Assembly: GCF_016458305.1 (NCBI RefSeq)
Contig: NZ_JAEMHL010000006.1
Location: forward strand, 62,001 to 126,000
Source of the DNA: Geomonas anaerohicana
GTDB taxonomy: Bacteria; Desulfobacterota; Desulfuromonadia; Geobacterales; Geobacteraceae
Reading direction: 5' to 3'
DNA length: 64,000 bases
The translations under genes were made by a program, and so were the position numbers. Of this stretch, positions 1 to 9,549 are shown piece by piece (position 1 is the stretch's first letter; every line of letters begins with the position of its first letter). The notes under the pieces were generated by a model. That model ran no database searches. It had not been told where the DNA came from and worked only from the letters and a program-made list of their open reading frames with translations.

Positions 1-11
1 TGCTCACCACC

Positions 12-37
12 AGAGGGTGCCGTCCACGGCACCCTCT
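12..37. terminator. Inverted repeat at left edge, possible terminator
   Basis: A perfect 12-bp inverted repeat (AGAGGGTGCCGT, 2-nt loop, then its complement). It is GC-rich but has no T-run, so it may be the 3' hairpin of a gene lying left of the window. No gene is seen between it and the 21-bp repeat array. Confidence 0.35.
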
Positions 38-170
38 ACTCCTCCCCACGCACAACCGCCTTCCTCCATCGTTAACTCTTTCGTAGTCCGGCACCGCATT
101 CTCTATGCCGTAAGCGGGCACCTCCCGGTTTCCTCTTCCTCAAGCGAGGCTTCACGCCCTTAATGAGTTG

Positions 171-528
171 CCACGCCCCCTAACCAGGGTGCTGCGCCCC
201 CTAACCAGGGTGCTGCGTCCCCTAACTAGGATGTCGCGTCCCCTAACTAGGGGGTCGCGTCCCCTAACTAGGATGTCGCGTCCCCTAACTAGGATGTCGC
301 GTCCCCTAACTAGGATGTCGCGTCCCCTAACTAGGGGGTCGTGTCCCCTAACTAGGGGGTCGTGTCCCCTAACTAGGAGGTCGTGCCACCTAACTAGGAG
401 GTCGTGTCCCCTAACTAGGAGGTCGTGTCCCCTAACTAGGAGGTCGTGTCTCCTAACTAGGGGGTCGTGTCCCCTAAACAGGAGGTCGTGTCTCCTAACT
501 AGGATGCCACGTCGCCTAACGAAGGCCT
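171..528. repeat. 17-copy 21-bp tandem repeat array
   Basis: Seventeen head-to-tail copies of a 21-bp unit, with the CTAAC core starting at 180 and recurring every 21 bp to 516. The core of most copies is CCTAACTAGG, a near-palindrome (CCTANNTAGG). Units vary mainly at the three bases after TAGG (ATG, GGG, AGG). Because 21 is a multiple of 3, open frames with 7-residue periods exist on both strands. These look like a by-product of the repeat, since no ribosome binding site or protein-like composition accompanies them. There are no unique spacers, so this is not a CRISPR array. Function unknown. Confidence 0.9.
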
Positions 529-738
529 GTAAGGGGCGTGTATAGGATTGTGTGTAAATGCCATTGGTTACAGGAAAATGACGCCGGCCGCTCCATGAAG
601 ATGACGGCCGCAACGTTCCCCGCTTTGCGAAGGGGGGGCAGGGGGGATTTTGTTTTGGTGGCATGTATAAACTTTGGTAAAGTTGGAGCGTGCCAATTAT
701 GGGCTGAGTGGGAACACACCGGAGGGCAAGTGGCTGAC

Positions 739-1095
739 ATGCTGACATTCAAGGAAATCGCCGAGGCAGTCGGCGTCGTCATCGACGGGGCAGGCGTGAT
801 AGCCATTTGTGCCGGGCTCGTGGTGGCGGTAACGAGGTATGCCATGCAGGGGCGCAGGGTGGAGGACGGATTCAGGCAGTTGCGACAGGACCTTGGCCGC
901 GGCATCCTCCTCGGCCTTGAATTCCTGGTCGCCGCCGACATCATCCGCACCGTGGCCGTGACCCCCACCCTGGGAGGGGTGCTGGTCCTCGGCGTCATCG
1001 TAATCATCCGTACCTTCCTGAGCATGGCCTTGCAAGTGGAACTGGAAGGGCACTGGCCATGGCAGCGGAAACCTGAGGAAGTGCCTCCGACCTGA
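739..1095 (+). CDS. DUF1622 family small membrane protein
   Basis: A 118-residue protein resembling the DUF1622 family of small integral membrane proteins of unknown function. A first hydrophobic segment (about residues 10-33, GVVIDGAGVIAICAGLVVAV) is followed by an amphipathic stretch with RQLRQDLGRGILLGLEFLVAADI, then a last hydrophobic helix (LGGVLVLGVIVIIRTFLS) and a charged tail. The ATG at 739 was chosen because the protein-like part begins there. A GTG at 730 is also possible, with GGAGGG at 721-726. The frame stays open upstream to 538 but that part is not protein-like. It stands alone between the tandem repeat and a convergent acetyltransferase. Confidence 0.75.
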   Translation: MLTFKEIAEAVGVVIDGAGVIAICAGLVVAVTRYAMQGRRVEDGFRQLRQDLGRGILLGLEFLVAADIIRTVAVTPTLGGVLVLGVIVIIRTFLSMALQVELEGHWPWQRKPEEVPPT

Positions 1096-1129
1096 CAGAC
1101 CCCGTCAGGACAACTCCCAGCTAAGTAAA

Positions 1130-1660
1130 TCAGCCGTCGATTGGGTGGGCGGGGGTATCCAGCAACAGCTGGTAAAAAGCGAGGTCGAGCCAGCGGCCGA
1201 ACTTGAAGCCGACTTGGGGCAGGGTGCCGACGTGCTTGAAGCCAAGCTGCTCGTGCAGCGCGATGCTTCCAGAGTTGGTCGCATCGATGCCGCCTATCAT
1301 GGCATGCACGTCACTCTCTCGTGCCGCTGCAATCAATTCCTGCATGACGGTCCGGCCGAGGCCGCGGCCGCGATGATCTTTGTGCACATAAACGGAGTGT
1401 TCTACCGTGTACTTGAAGGCAGGAAAAGCACGGAAGGTGCCGTAGCTTCCAAATGCCAGCAGCGCCCCCGCACCGTCCTCGATACCGATAACCGGGAAGC
1501 CGCCCGTCGATTTGGCCTCGAACCAATTTTGCATGAATTGCCGTGTCCGCGGCTTGTACTCGTAGAGCGCAGTCGAGTGCACGATCGCGTCGTTAAAAAT
1601 CTCCAGTATCGCATTCCCATGCTGTTCGTAATCGCAGCGGACAACGGTATGGTCAGTCAT
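1130..1660 (-). CDS. GNAT N-acetyltransferase, phosphinothricin acetyltransferase-like
   Basis: A 176-residue GCN5-type acetyltransferase that should transfer acetyl from acetyl-CoA to the amine of a small molecule. The acetyl-CoA binding motif A is visible as VYVHKDHRGRGLGRTVMQEL (R-G-x-G-x pyrophosphate loop), followed by MIGGIDATNSGSIALHEQLG, which is typical of the Pat/Bar/YncA subgroup. The early FNDAIVHSTALYEYKPRT segment also fits that subgroup. The start at 1660 has GGGGG seven bases upstream; an ATG two codons earlier is too close to it. The natural substrate cannot be told from sequence. It converges with the DUF1622 gene. Confidence 0.8.
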   Translation of the reverse strand: MTDHTVVRCDYEQHGNAILEIFNDAIVHSTALYEYKPRTRQFMQNWFEAKSTGGFPVIGIEDGAGALLAFGSYGTFRAFPAFKYTVEHSVYVHKDHRGRGLGRTVMQELIAAARESDVHAMIGGIDATNSGSIALHEQLGFKHVGTLPQVGFKFGRWLDLAFYQLLLDTPAHPIDG

Positions 1661-2045
1661 AGGCATTCCCCCAAATTACAGAAACCTTTTCGCTAAGCTC
1701 CACGTGAAGCAACCTACATCAACTCACGCCTGCATTTCAACCCCCTCGCACCCCGCTGGCCCCTCAGGCTTCCGCACGAGCAGAGACAACAATCAGGGAC
1801 ATTCATGACACGCTGCGTTCCGTACCGTTCATGGGGGCCCCCTCTCGAGTTACATTTGCTCTCAAAACACCTCTTTATTTTTGTGTTTAGTCCGCGTGGT
1901 GCTGGTAGCTGCTGCCTCATTGAAAAAAAACTATACAATCAAGATTCAAATGCATTTAGAGTTCTGTGACAGGGCAATATTATACCTTTGCTCTCCGCTG
2001 GTCACTTAATCGGTCAACCGGCCATAAAAGCGTTAATACAGCTAT

Positions 2046-2070
2046 TTGAGGACTAAAGTCCTCAATTTTT
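2046..2070 (+). terminator. Rho-independent terminator
   Basis: A perfect 8-bp stem TTGAGGAC / GTCCTCAA with a TAAA loop followed by TTTTT. It points rightward although no recognised rightward gene ends upstream of it, which hints at a short untranslated transcript from the AT-rich region. Confidence 0.65.
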
Positions 2071-2285
2071 GTGGGGTATAGTACACAAGATCCTGTCTTG
2101 TTATTTAATGTATACAAAATAATGTTAAACATAATTGTTTAGTTAAATTTTTGTGTTATATGATTTGCCCAACCGTTACAAACACCGTTAGCCACCGACT
2201 ACTTCCTACGCAGAAACCGCTTCCCGAAGAGAACCCGCTTCTCTCCTTTACCAGAGGTCACTTCCACCCAGGTGAGTTTTGCGTG

Positions 2286-2315
2286 CCGCCTTCGGTTACC
2301 CGAAGGCGGTTTATT
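2286..2315 (+). terminator. Terminator-like hairpin in the leader of the giant gene
   Basis: A perfect 10-bp stem CCGCCTTCGG / CCGAAGGCGG with loop TTAC, followed by TTTATT. It lies about 140 bases upstream of the start codon at 2453. It could be an attenuator in that gene's leader or the end of a small RNA. Confidence 0.55.
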
Positions 2316-2452
2316 GCTCGCTTGCAGGGCATCCATTATCCGATCCCTGCGCGCCCTGTAGGTACATCTGCATCATCCCGGTGCGAATTTATATCAGTTG
2401 GGCAAAAACCCAAGTGCAGTGAAATCTTTGGCATCAAAAAGAGGAGGGGGCT

Positions 2453-5400
2453 ATGTGGTTGCGGGTAATCATGAGGTTATGCAGTCTGCTTGTGGCAATG
2501 CAGCTATGGGTAGGGCCGACATATGCTGCAGTTACAACAAAATCGGTCTTCACAGGGTGCACCGATTTCGCGGGGGGCACTAACACCACCTGTGACTCGA
2601 CCGGTCTCCAGGTCGCTACCAGTTCCGGGACATCGACCGTTATCCCCGTGATATGGGTTCCCAACTCAGATACCGGGACCATTTCCAAGGTCGACACAGT
2701 CACAGGCAGGGAACTGGGGCGTTACAGGACCGCACCGGAGGGGCAGTACGGCAGCCCTTCGCGAACCACCGTTGACATGTATGGCAACGTCTGGTTCGGC
2801 AACCGGAACTTGGGGACCGCAATTAAAATCGGCCTCAACGAAAATAACCAGTGCCGTGACCGCAACGGTAACGGAGTCATCGAAACGTCTACCGATCTCA
2901 ACGGTGACGGTGACATTCAAGACAACGAGATGCTCCCTTGGGGTCAGGATGAATGCGTTCTTTTCGAGGTGCTGCTCGATCCCTACAACCCGGCGGCTTC
3001 CGGCACCTATGTGCCTGGAACCCCAGGTGTCGCTTATAACTGGTCCTTCGGGACCCGCGGCATAGCCATCGACAAGAAAAACAACATTTGGGTTGGTGGG
3101 TGGGGAAGCCCTCTCTTTTACAACATCGATGCTAACACCGGACAAATCATCCGGTCGCTGGATGCCTCTGTCGTCCCCGGGGGAGGGAACTCCTACGGAG
3201 CTTTTGCTGACAGTAATGGCATCATCTGGTCTACCAACTGGAGCTATTTCACACGCATCGATCCTAATGTGGACCCACCTACCGTTAGCAGCTACCCCGT
3301 GCCAGGCGGCACCGCATACGGTATCGCTCCGGATCACAACGACAACATCGTCTTCACCGGGTTCTGCAGCGGAACCGTCGGCAAGTTCAATACTCACACC
3401 TATTCCGAAGAGTGGGTGAAATACGACCCATCGCTGTCTTGCCCGCGCGGTGTAGCGGTGTCTCCCGATGGTGATATCTGGACTGCCAACTCAGGGGGCA
3501 CAGGGGTGAGCAGGTTCGGCAGTGACGGGAGCTTCAAAGCTGTGATCCCGGCAGGCGGGCCGGCAGGTGTCTCGGTTGACCGGGACGGGAAGGTCTGGGC
3601 GGTAGACCTGATGTCGGAGAACATCTTAAGGATCTCTCCCAGCACAGACTCGGTTGATCTAGTCAAACCGCTCATTGGGGCAGGCACCCATTATGGCTAT
3701 AGCGACATGGTCGGCACCGTCTCCAATGCGACCGCTCAATACCAAGGTTCCTGGAGCGTGGAGCATGACAGCGGGGCAGCCGGAAAACCGTGGGGCAAGC
3801 TTTCCTGGAATGCAACTGTTCCTACGGGAGCGTTGCTTACGGTTAAGGTAAGGAGCTCCGAAGACCTGGCAACCTGGTCTGCTTGGGAAACCGCGGTCAA
3901 CGGCGATTTCCTCACCGCCACCCCTGATGGCAGATACCTTCAGGTCGTGGTTGAGATGTCCAAGAACCAGAGCGTAACTGGCGACTTTTCTCTTACCGAC
4001 TTGACCATCGTGCCGCACACCATCCCGTACGCGCAGCGCGACGGCATCGACGTGACCCTCACCGTCAATCCGACGGCCTCTCCCACCAATGCGACAACGG
4101 TCACCCTGGGTGGGGCGATCGAGGTAGGCGCAACCGTAAGTGTCGTGAATACTACCACCGGGATTACCGGAACCGCAAACGTAACTCTGGGCTCATGGCT
4201 GGCAGAGGTGCCGCTCCTCGAGGGCAGCAACACCATCCTGATCGTGGCCAGCAATAGTGCAGGTAGCGCAACCCAGCAGGTTGTAATTGTTAAAGATGCC
4301 CAGGCACCGATTGTTGCCATTACCTCCCCTGTGGCAGGTCTGACCTACAGGAACCCGGTCAGCTTCACCTACAGTGCCACGGACGAAATGGGCGTGAAGG
4401 GATACCGTCTCAAGGTCAACGGCAAGACGGTCTCCGAGACTCAACCGGCCAATACCCTGGTGCTAGGGGAGGGGACCAATGTAATTCGACTGGAAGCCAG
4501 CGATGCAGCAGGCAACACCGGCTTCCAGGAAGTGACCATCCAGGTCGACAGCATCGCCTACCCCCCTTCCATCGATCCGTTGCCGCTTTTATGGGAGAAC
4601 GGGACGTATACCCTGACTGGTAAAACCGAAGTCGGCTCAACGGTGTACGTCAACACGTCCCCGGCCGTGACCATCGGCCAGGTTGTGGTGGAGGGCGATA
4701 CCTGGAGTTGCACCTTGTCGGGGCTGCAGAGCGGTCAGTTGGACATCAGCGTCCAGGAAACTGATGCCGTCGGCAACGTGAGTACAACCGCAACTGCTGC
4801 CTTGCAGGTTGCAGTCAAACTCCCGCCCGTATCGACCCTTTCGGCTAGCGACACGTTTATGGGTGGTTTTGTCACTTTGGACTGGTCGGGATACGCCGAG
4901 TGGCTTAGCGTGGCGAATTACCGGATCTATTACTCTCCCGAACCGTTTACCAGTGTCGCTGACATGGTGCCATACCGCACCCTCGCACCGGGCAACATGG
5001 GGTCCTATGCCAAGGGCTTGCCCAACGACAAGCCGGCCTACTTCGCTGTCGTGGCAGTAGACAACGTCGGCCTTTTCAACAGCGCCGTTACGCCGGTACG
5101 TGTCGTCCCGACGCGCCAGGGGTTCGAAGGTTATGTAACTGACGCTACCTCCGGGAAACCACTGCAGTCGATCGATGTAAGAGTCGATGGTGTAAAAACC
5201 TCTGTCAGCACTGATGCAAAGGGATTCTACTTCATCACGGGTGCTGCTACCGGCAGCCACACTATCACCTTCAGTGAAAATCCGGAGCTTCGCTTCTTCA
5301 GCGCCCAAAAAACAGAGACCGTCGCGGCAGGGCAGATGGTGCGGCTTGACGCGCAACTGGCCGTCAAGGCGGTCCTTCCTCCCAGCGTACCCGGTCCCCT

Positions 5401-8400
5401 GACGGTTGTAGCAGGCGATGCCAGGGTAACCATTACCTGGGGCGGGGTCAGCGATGGGGATCTCGCGGGGTACAACGTCTACCGTCAGAGCTCCGGGGGC
5501 GCCGCTGTAAGGATCAACCCCGGCTTCCTTGTTTCCAACACCTACACCGACAGCGGTCTCACCAACGGAACCAGCTACAGTTACTTCGTGCGTGCGGTGA
5601 ACAATGCCGGCGTGGAAGGTGACGGCAATGCTCCGGTAGAGGCGACTCCCGCTGCAACCATGCCTGATCCGCCTAAAGAGTTGCAGGCCACGCTGCTCTG
5701 CGACCGGAAAGTGACCTTGAACTGGATCAAGCCAGCCTCCTCCAACGTAGTAGGCTTCAACGTCTACTCCCAGCCGGGCACCGCTCTCGACTACCTCTCC
5801 CCGGTCACAATGGTTGGCGCAGACGCAACGTCATGGACCTCGCCTGTCCTCGATCCGGGTGTCTACACCTTCGGGGTCAGGACCGTGGCCGGCTCCCTCG
5901 ATCTCAATCAGAATGTCGTGGTGACGGTCAACATACCTGCCGGTTGGGGCCTGCCTGAAGCGACAGTGGGCATCCCGCAGCCCGGCAGCAGGGTGTCCGG
6001 CAACTACCTGACTGTCGATGCAAAAGTCTCTACCTGCACAGCGGAGTTGCCCTCCAAGGTTCTGTTCCAGTACCGGGCTGCCGGGACCAGCGATTGGTTG
6101 GATGTCCTGTCCGCATCGCCGCTCTATCCCAACCCAGATACCGAGGGCTCCGTCTTCTCGACCAAGTGGGACGTCACCTCGTTGAGTGCAGGCGATTACC
6201 AGTTGCGTGCTATCGCCTCTGATGCAGTGGGGGCATACGACGCAGAACCGGCGGTGACCGTGTTCACCATTGATCACGTCAACCCGGACTACCGGGAAAG
6301 CATCGATATCGGCGGCGTGACCACCACGACGGAAGTGGTGCAGAGCGACCGGCAAAATCTGGTTTCCGTCTCCACCGGTGACACCGGCGCGGACATCAAC
6401 TTCCCGTCAACCTCGCTTAGCACGGATGCACAACTGGTGGTGAAGGCGAGGGAGGATCTGGCAACAACCACCCCGACCCTGCTTAATGCCGTGGAATTGC
6501 AGCTGTCCTCCGGCCAAACCACCTTCCCGGCCGGCTCCGAGCCGGTCATCACCTTTAGCTACCAGGATGCCAACAAGGACGGCTTCGTGGACAATTCCGG
6601 GCAGGCCGCCGGCGACCTTCTCGTTACGACCTGGAATGCCGACACCCAGTCCTGGGAACCCCTGGCTTCCAACAGCGTCAACCAGGACCAGAGCACGGTG
6701 TCCGCAACTACCTCGCATTTCTCCCTGTTCGGTCTGGGGGGCAACGAGACACTGCCCCAGGCAGAGGCTCCCGCGCAGGTGACCGTCCCTGTCAACTCCT
6801 CCACGGGAAGCTACGCCGTATCGTGGTTGGGGGTAACCGGCGCGGGGGTCTACCTGGTAGAGGAGGCGACGGACAGCAACTTCACCCAGAACGTAAAGAC
6901 CGTCTACGATGGTCCCTCTCTTGCCGTAACTCTGAGCGGCAGGAGCAACGGTGCCTACTGGTATAGGGTCAGGGCAGGGAAGGCAGGCTTCAACCCCAGC
7001 GCCTGGACAGCCAGCAGTTCCGTTACCGTCAGCCTTGCCTGTGCCACCCCCACCAGCCTTGCCGCCCGCGTTGACAACACCGTCGGCAAGGTCCTCTTGT
7101 CCTGGCAATCTTCCGAGCCCGTGGGGACCTTCTACGAGGTTGACATCGACAACGGCAACGGATTCGTGTTGCTGACCACGACCACCCAGAAGAGCACCGA
7201 GACCTCTTTGGGCAATGGGAGCTTCCAGTTCCGCGTCAAGGCACGCAGAGCCGGAGTTGCCGACAGCGCCAGCACTGCTCCTCTTTCCGTTACCGTGGCA
7301 CTGCAGTGCGGGACTCCCAGCACGGTAACCGCAAACCGGGCCTCCGGGACGGTAACCCTCGCCTGGACCTCATCCGTCACTCCCGGCGCGAGTTATGTAC
7401 TGGAAGAGAGCGTGGAAGGCGGCGCCTACGAAACCGTCTACCTTGGCACCTTGACCAGTCTCAGCCTGACTGACCGCCTGGCAGCCTCATACGCTTACCG
7501 CGTCAAGGCCAGGAAAAACGGTTACCTGGACAGCACGTGGCAACAGGCCTCCTTGGCGGGCGGATTACAGCCGTGCAGCGCCATCGTCAGCATGTGGGCA
7601 CCGTCGAGCAGCACCTCCGGCAGTTACCAGGTCGGCTGGACCGCCAGTGCGACCAAGGGTGTTACCTACAAACTGTACGAGGGGGGGACCGAGATCTACA
7701 GCGGCACCAACACCTCCTTCAACGTGACCGGTAAAGCCAACGGCAAGTACAACTACACGGTGAAGGCGAGCAAGGCTGGATATGCCGACAGTGCCGTTAA
7801 GGGGCCTGTCACCGTCGACGTTAACCTTACCTGCGGCAGTATCGGCAGCATCTGGACGCCTGCGACCAGCAACTCCGGCAATTACGAAGTCGGCTGGACC
7901 GCCAGTGCCACTTCGGGGGTTACCTATAAGCTGTTCGAGGGGGCGACCGAAATCTACAGCGGACCTGCCACCTCCTTCAACGTGACCGGCAAGGCCAACG
8001 GCAAGTACAGCTACACGGTCAAAGCCATCAAGGCAGGGTACGTCGACAGCCCCAGCACCGGCCCTGCCACTGTCGAAATACTCCTTGCCTGCGGCGGCAT
8101 CGACAGCCTCTGGACGCCTGCCAGCAGCTCCACGGGTAGTTACCAGGTCGGCTGGACCGCAAGTTCCACCACGGGCGTGACCTATAAGCTGTACGAAGGT
8201 ACGACCGAGATCTACAGCGGTCCCAACACCTCCTTCATGGTGGCAGGCAAGACCAATGGTGACTACAGCTACACCGTGAAGGCGATCAAGACCGGATACG
8301 GTGACAGCGCCGTCAAAGGGCCCGTCAGCACCACGGTAACCCTTGCTTGCGGCAGCGTCGGCAGCATCTGGGCACCTGTTACCAACACCACCGGCAGCTA

Positions 8401-9121
8401 TCAGGTGGGCTGGACCGCCAGTACCACTGTGGGGGTGACCTACAAGCTGTATGAGGGGGGCGTCGAGATCTACAGCGGCCCCAACACCTCCTTCAACGTG
8501 ACCGGCAAAACAGGCGGCAACTACAACTACACAGTGAAAGCAGTAAAGGCGGGCTATCTTGACAGCGCCAGCACCGGCCCAGCCGGCGTCACCGTCACCC
8601 TTGCCTGCAGCGGCGTGGCCAGCATCTGGGTGCCCACAACCAGCGCTTCCGGCAATTACCAGGTGGGGTGGACCGCAAGTACCACCACGGGCGTGACCTA
8701 TAAGCTGTACGAAGGTACGACCGAGATCTACAGCGGTCCCAACACCTCGTTCAACGTGACCGGCAGATCCAACGGCAACTACAGCTACAGCGTAAAAGCC
8801 ATCAAGGCGGGTTATACCGACAGTGCCCTCAAGGGACCCGTCACCACCAAAGTAACGCTCACCTGCAGCAGCATTGGCAGCATCTGGGCCTCGGCTGTCA
8901 GCAGCACAGGTGGTTACAAGGTCAGTTGGACCGCCAGCGCCACGCCGGGAGTGACCTACAAACTCTACGAGGGCGCAAACGAGGTCTACAGCGGTATCGG
9001 CACCTCGTTCAGCGTAGCCGGCAAAGCCAACGGCACCTACCTTTACACGGTCAAGGCAGTCAAGACCGGGTATGTCGACAGTGCAGTCGCCGGGCCGACA
9101 ACGGTGATTGTGTCGAGGTAA
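2453..9121 (+). CDS. Giant secreted multidomain protein: propeller-like, Ig and FN3 modules with 86-residue repeats
   Basis: A 2222-residue exported protein, probably at the cell surface or extracellular. The start has AGGAGGGGG just upstream, followed by a signal peptide ending near AAVTT (about residue 27). Residues about 60-430 resemble Vgb/NHL-type beta-propeller repeats (DMYGNVWFGN, DKKNNIWVGG, DRDGKVWAVD). They are interrupted at about 135-158 by two calcium-loop-like stretches (DRNGNGVIE, DLNGDGDIQDNE). Bacterial Ig-like modules follow (about 530-830), then a carboxypeptidase-regulatory-like domain (about 886-970), FN3 domains (about 975-1160), and a ZU5-like module ending SHFSLFGLGG (about 1275-1430). 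After three divergent FN3-like units, residues 1708-2222 are six 86-residue repeats. No catalytic residues are recognised and no sorting motif is visible. Role in adhesion or matrix is an inference. Confidence 0.8.
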   Translation: MWLRVIMRLCSLLVAMQLWVGPTYAAVTTKSVFTGCTDFAGGTNTTCDSTGLQVATSSGTSTVIPVIWVPNSDTGTISKVDTVTGRELGRYRTAPEGQYGSPSRTTVDMYGNVWFGNRNLGTAIKIGLNENNQCRDRNGNGVIETSTDLNGDGDIQDNEMLPWGQDECVLFEVLLDPYNPAASGTYVPGTPGVAYNWSFGTRGIAIDKKNNIWVGGWGSPLFYNIDANTGQIIRSLDASVVPGGGNSYGAFADSNGIIWSTNWSYFTRIDPNVDPPTVSSYPVPGGTAYGIAPDHNDNIVFTGFCSGTVGKFNTHTYSEEWVKYDPSLSCPRGVAVSPDGDIWTANSGGTGVSRFGSDGSFKAVIPAGGPAGVSVDRDGKVWAVDLMSENILRISPSTDSVDLVKPLIGAGTHYGYSDMVGTVSNATAQYQGSWSVEHDSGAAGKPWGKLSWNATVPTGALLTVKVRSSEDLATWSAWETAVNGDFLTATPDGRYLQVVVEMSKNQSVTGDFSLTDLTIVPHTIPYAQRDGIDVTLTVNPTASPTNATTVTLGGAIEVGATVSVVNTTTGITGTANVTLGSWLAEVPLLEGSNTILIVASNSAGSATQQVVIVKDAQAPIVAITSPVAGLTYRNPVSFTYSATDEMGVKGYRLKVNGKTVSETQPANTLVLGEGTNVIRLEASDAAGNTGFQEVTIQVDSIAYPPSIDPLPLLWENGTYTLTGKTEVGSTVYVNTSPAVTIGQVVVEGDTWSCTLSGLQSGQLDISVQETDAVGNVSTTATAALQVAVKLPPVSTLSASDTFMGGFVTLDWSGYAEWLSVANYRIYYSPEPFTSVADMVPYRTLAPGNMGSYAKGLPNDKPAYFAVVAVDNVGLFNSAVTPVRVVPTRQGFEGYVTDATSGKPLQSIDVRVDGVKTSVSTDAKGFYFITGAATGSHTITFSENPELRFFSAQKTETVAAGQMVRLDAQLAVKAVLPPSVPGPLTVVAGDARVTITWGGVSDGDLAGYNVYRQSSGGAAVRINPGFLVSNTYTDSGLTNGTSYSYFVRAVNNAGVEGDGNAPVEATPAATMPDPPKELQATLLCDRKVTLNWIKPASSNVVGFNVYSQPGTALDYLSPVTMVGADATSWTSPVLDPGVYTFGVRTVAGSLDLNQNVVVTVNIPAGWGLPEATVGIPQPGSRVSGNYLTVDAKVSTCTAELPSKVLFQYRAAGTSDWLDVLSASPLYPNPDTEGSVFSTKWDVTSLSAGDYQLRAIASDAVGAYDAEPAVTVFTIDHVNPDYRESIDIGGVTTTTEVVQSDRQNLVSVSTGDTGADINFPSTSLSTDAQLVVKAREDLATTTPTLLNAVELQLSSGQTTFPAGSEPVITFSYQDANKDGFVDNSGQAAGDLLVTTWNADTQSWEPLASNSVNQDQSTVSATTSHFSLFGLGGNETLPQAEAPAQVTVPVNSSTGSYAVSWLGVTGAGVYLVEEATDSNFTQNVKTVYDGPSLAVTLSGRSNGAYWYRVRAGKAGFNPSAWTASSSVTVSLACATPTSLAARVDNTVGKVLLSWQSSEPVGTFYEVDIDNGNGFVLLTTTTQKSTETSLGNGSFQFRVKARRAGVADSASTAPLSVTVALQCGTPSTVTANRASGTVTLAWTSSVTPGASYVLEESVEGGAYETVYLGTLTSLSLTDRLAASYAYRVKARKNGYLDSTWQQASLAGGLQPCSAIVSMWAPSSSTSGSYQVGWTASATKGVTYKLYEGGTEIYSGTNTSFNVTGKANGKYNYTVKASKAGYADSAVKGPVTVDVNLTCGSIGSIWTPATSNSGNYEVGWTASATSGVTYKLFEGATEIYSGPATSFNVTGKANGKYSYTVKAIKAGYVDSPSTGPATVEILLACGGIDSLWTPASSSTGSYQVGWTASSTTGVTYKLYEGTTEIYSGPNTSFMVAGKTNGDYSYTVKAIKTGYGDSAVKGPVSTTVTLACGSVGSIWAPVTNTTGSYQVGWTASTTVGVTYKLYEGGVEIYSGPNTSFNVTGKTGGNYNYTVKAVKAGYLDSASTGPAGVTVTLACSGVASIWVPTTSASGNYQVGWTASTTTGVTYKLYEGTTEIYSGPNTSFNVTGRSNGNYSYSVKAIKAGYTDSALKGPVTTKVTLTCSSIGSIWASAVSSTGGYKVSWTASATPGVTYKLYEGANEVYSGIGTSFSVAGKANGTYLYTVKAVKTGYVDSAVAGPTTVIVSR
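7574..9121 (+). repeat. Six tandem 258-bp (86-codon) repeats
   Basis: Units start at the conserved Cys codon at 7574, 7832, 8090, 8348, 8606 and 8864, each exactly 258 bp apart, and the last ends with the gene. Each encodes an FN3-like unit with conserved SYQVGWTAS, GVTYKLYEG and YTVKAIKAGY blocks. The high DNA similarity suggests expansion by recombination. Three more diverged copies precede them from about 6770. Confidence 0.9.
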
Positions 9122-9145
9122 TGTAGTCTCTCCTGTGGTTTCTTT

Positions 9146-9173
9146 GGGGGCACGCTCGCGTGCCCCCTTTTTT
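9146..9173 (+). terminator. Rho-independent terminator of the giant gene
   Basis: A 9-bp perfect stem GGGGGCACG / CGTGCCCCC with loop CTCG followed by six T residues, 24 bp after the stop codon at 9121. Confidence 0.9.
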
Positions 9174-9221
9174 ATTCAGTCTTCGGTAAAGGCTGTGTTA
9201 GCGATCCGTGTTGGTATTCCC

Positions 9222-9421
9222 CTTGATCTCGTTCCCAAGGTCCGTCTTGGGAACGCAGAGCCTCTCCGATGCTCCAACTTCCCTCGGATGCAAAGCTGGA
9301 GCTTTGCGCTATCTGGGGTTCCCAAGCTGGAGCTTGGGAACCAGGAAAAACTTCCCTCGGATGCAAAGCTGGAGCTTTGCGCTATCTGGGGTTCCCAAGC
9401 TGGAGCTTGGGAACCAGGAAA
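9222..9421. repeat. REP-like palindromic repeat cluster with a 73-bp direct duplication
   Basis: The cluster starts with a hairpin CGTTCCCAAG (9230-9239) / CTTGGGAACG (9246-9255). It is followed by two direct copies of a 73-bp unit (9276-9348 and 9349-9421). Each unit contains two hairpins: GCAAAGCT-GG-AGCTTTGC, and GGTTCCCAAGCT-GG-AGCTTGGGAACC. A single-unit copy of the same element lies at 18512-18636, so it is a dispersed family. No RAYT transposase gene is visible in the window. The remaining bases to 9549 hold nothing recognised. Confidence 0.88.
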
Positions 9422-9549
9422 TACCGGTGCACTGGATATCGGCGCCCTCACCACGTCTAAAGAACCCGTTGGCGAAGAAGAACACTTACTGCTCAGGCCG
9501 GTAGCTTAAAAATCGACGTGACGGTCTCAGGATAGTCTGACGAGGGGCC

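Larger units (their letters stand above)
1661..2452. other. Long AT-rich intergenic region
   Basis: About 790 bases without a convincing gene. Base composition drops sharply between about 1900 and 2165 relative to the GC-rich surroundings. It contains two intrinsic-terminator-like hairpins (2046-2070 and 2286-2315) and a short inverted repeat ACAAGA/TCTTGT near 2095. Short open frames here (for example 2151-2468) have no ribosome binding site or protein-like composition. The region probably holds promoters and a leader RNA for the giant gene at 2453. No known riboswitch consensus was recognised. Confidence 0.6.

Noticed and set aside
171-528. CRISPR array
   Set aside because: The copies are directly adjacent with no unique spacers, and no cas genes are present.
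152-748. Open frames on both strands across the 21-bp repeat (7-residue periodic peptides)
   Set aside because: The 21-bp period keeps several frames open automatically; there is no ribosome binding site and the composition is not protein-like.
2160-2452. c-di-GMP (GEMM) riboswitch before the giant gene
   Set aside because: I looked for the conserved GEMM core words and did not find them; only a terminator-like hairpin is present.
2151-2468. Small coding region upstream of the giant gene
   Set aside because: It overlaps the terminator-like hairpin and the start of the giant gene, and has no ribosome binding site.
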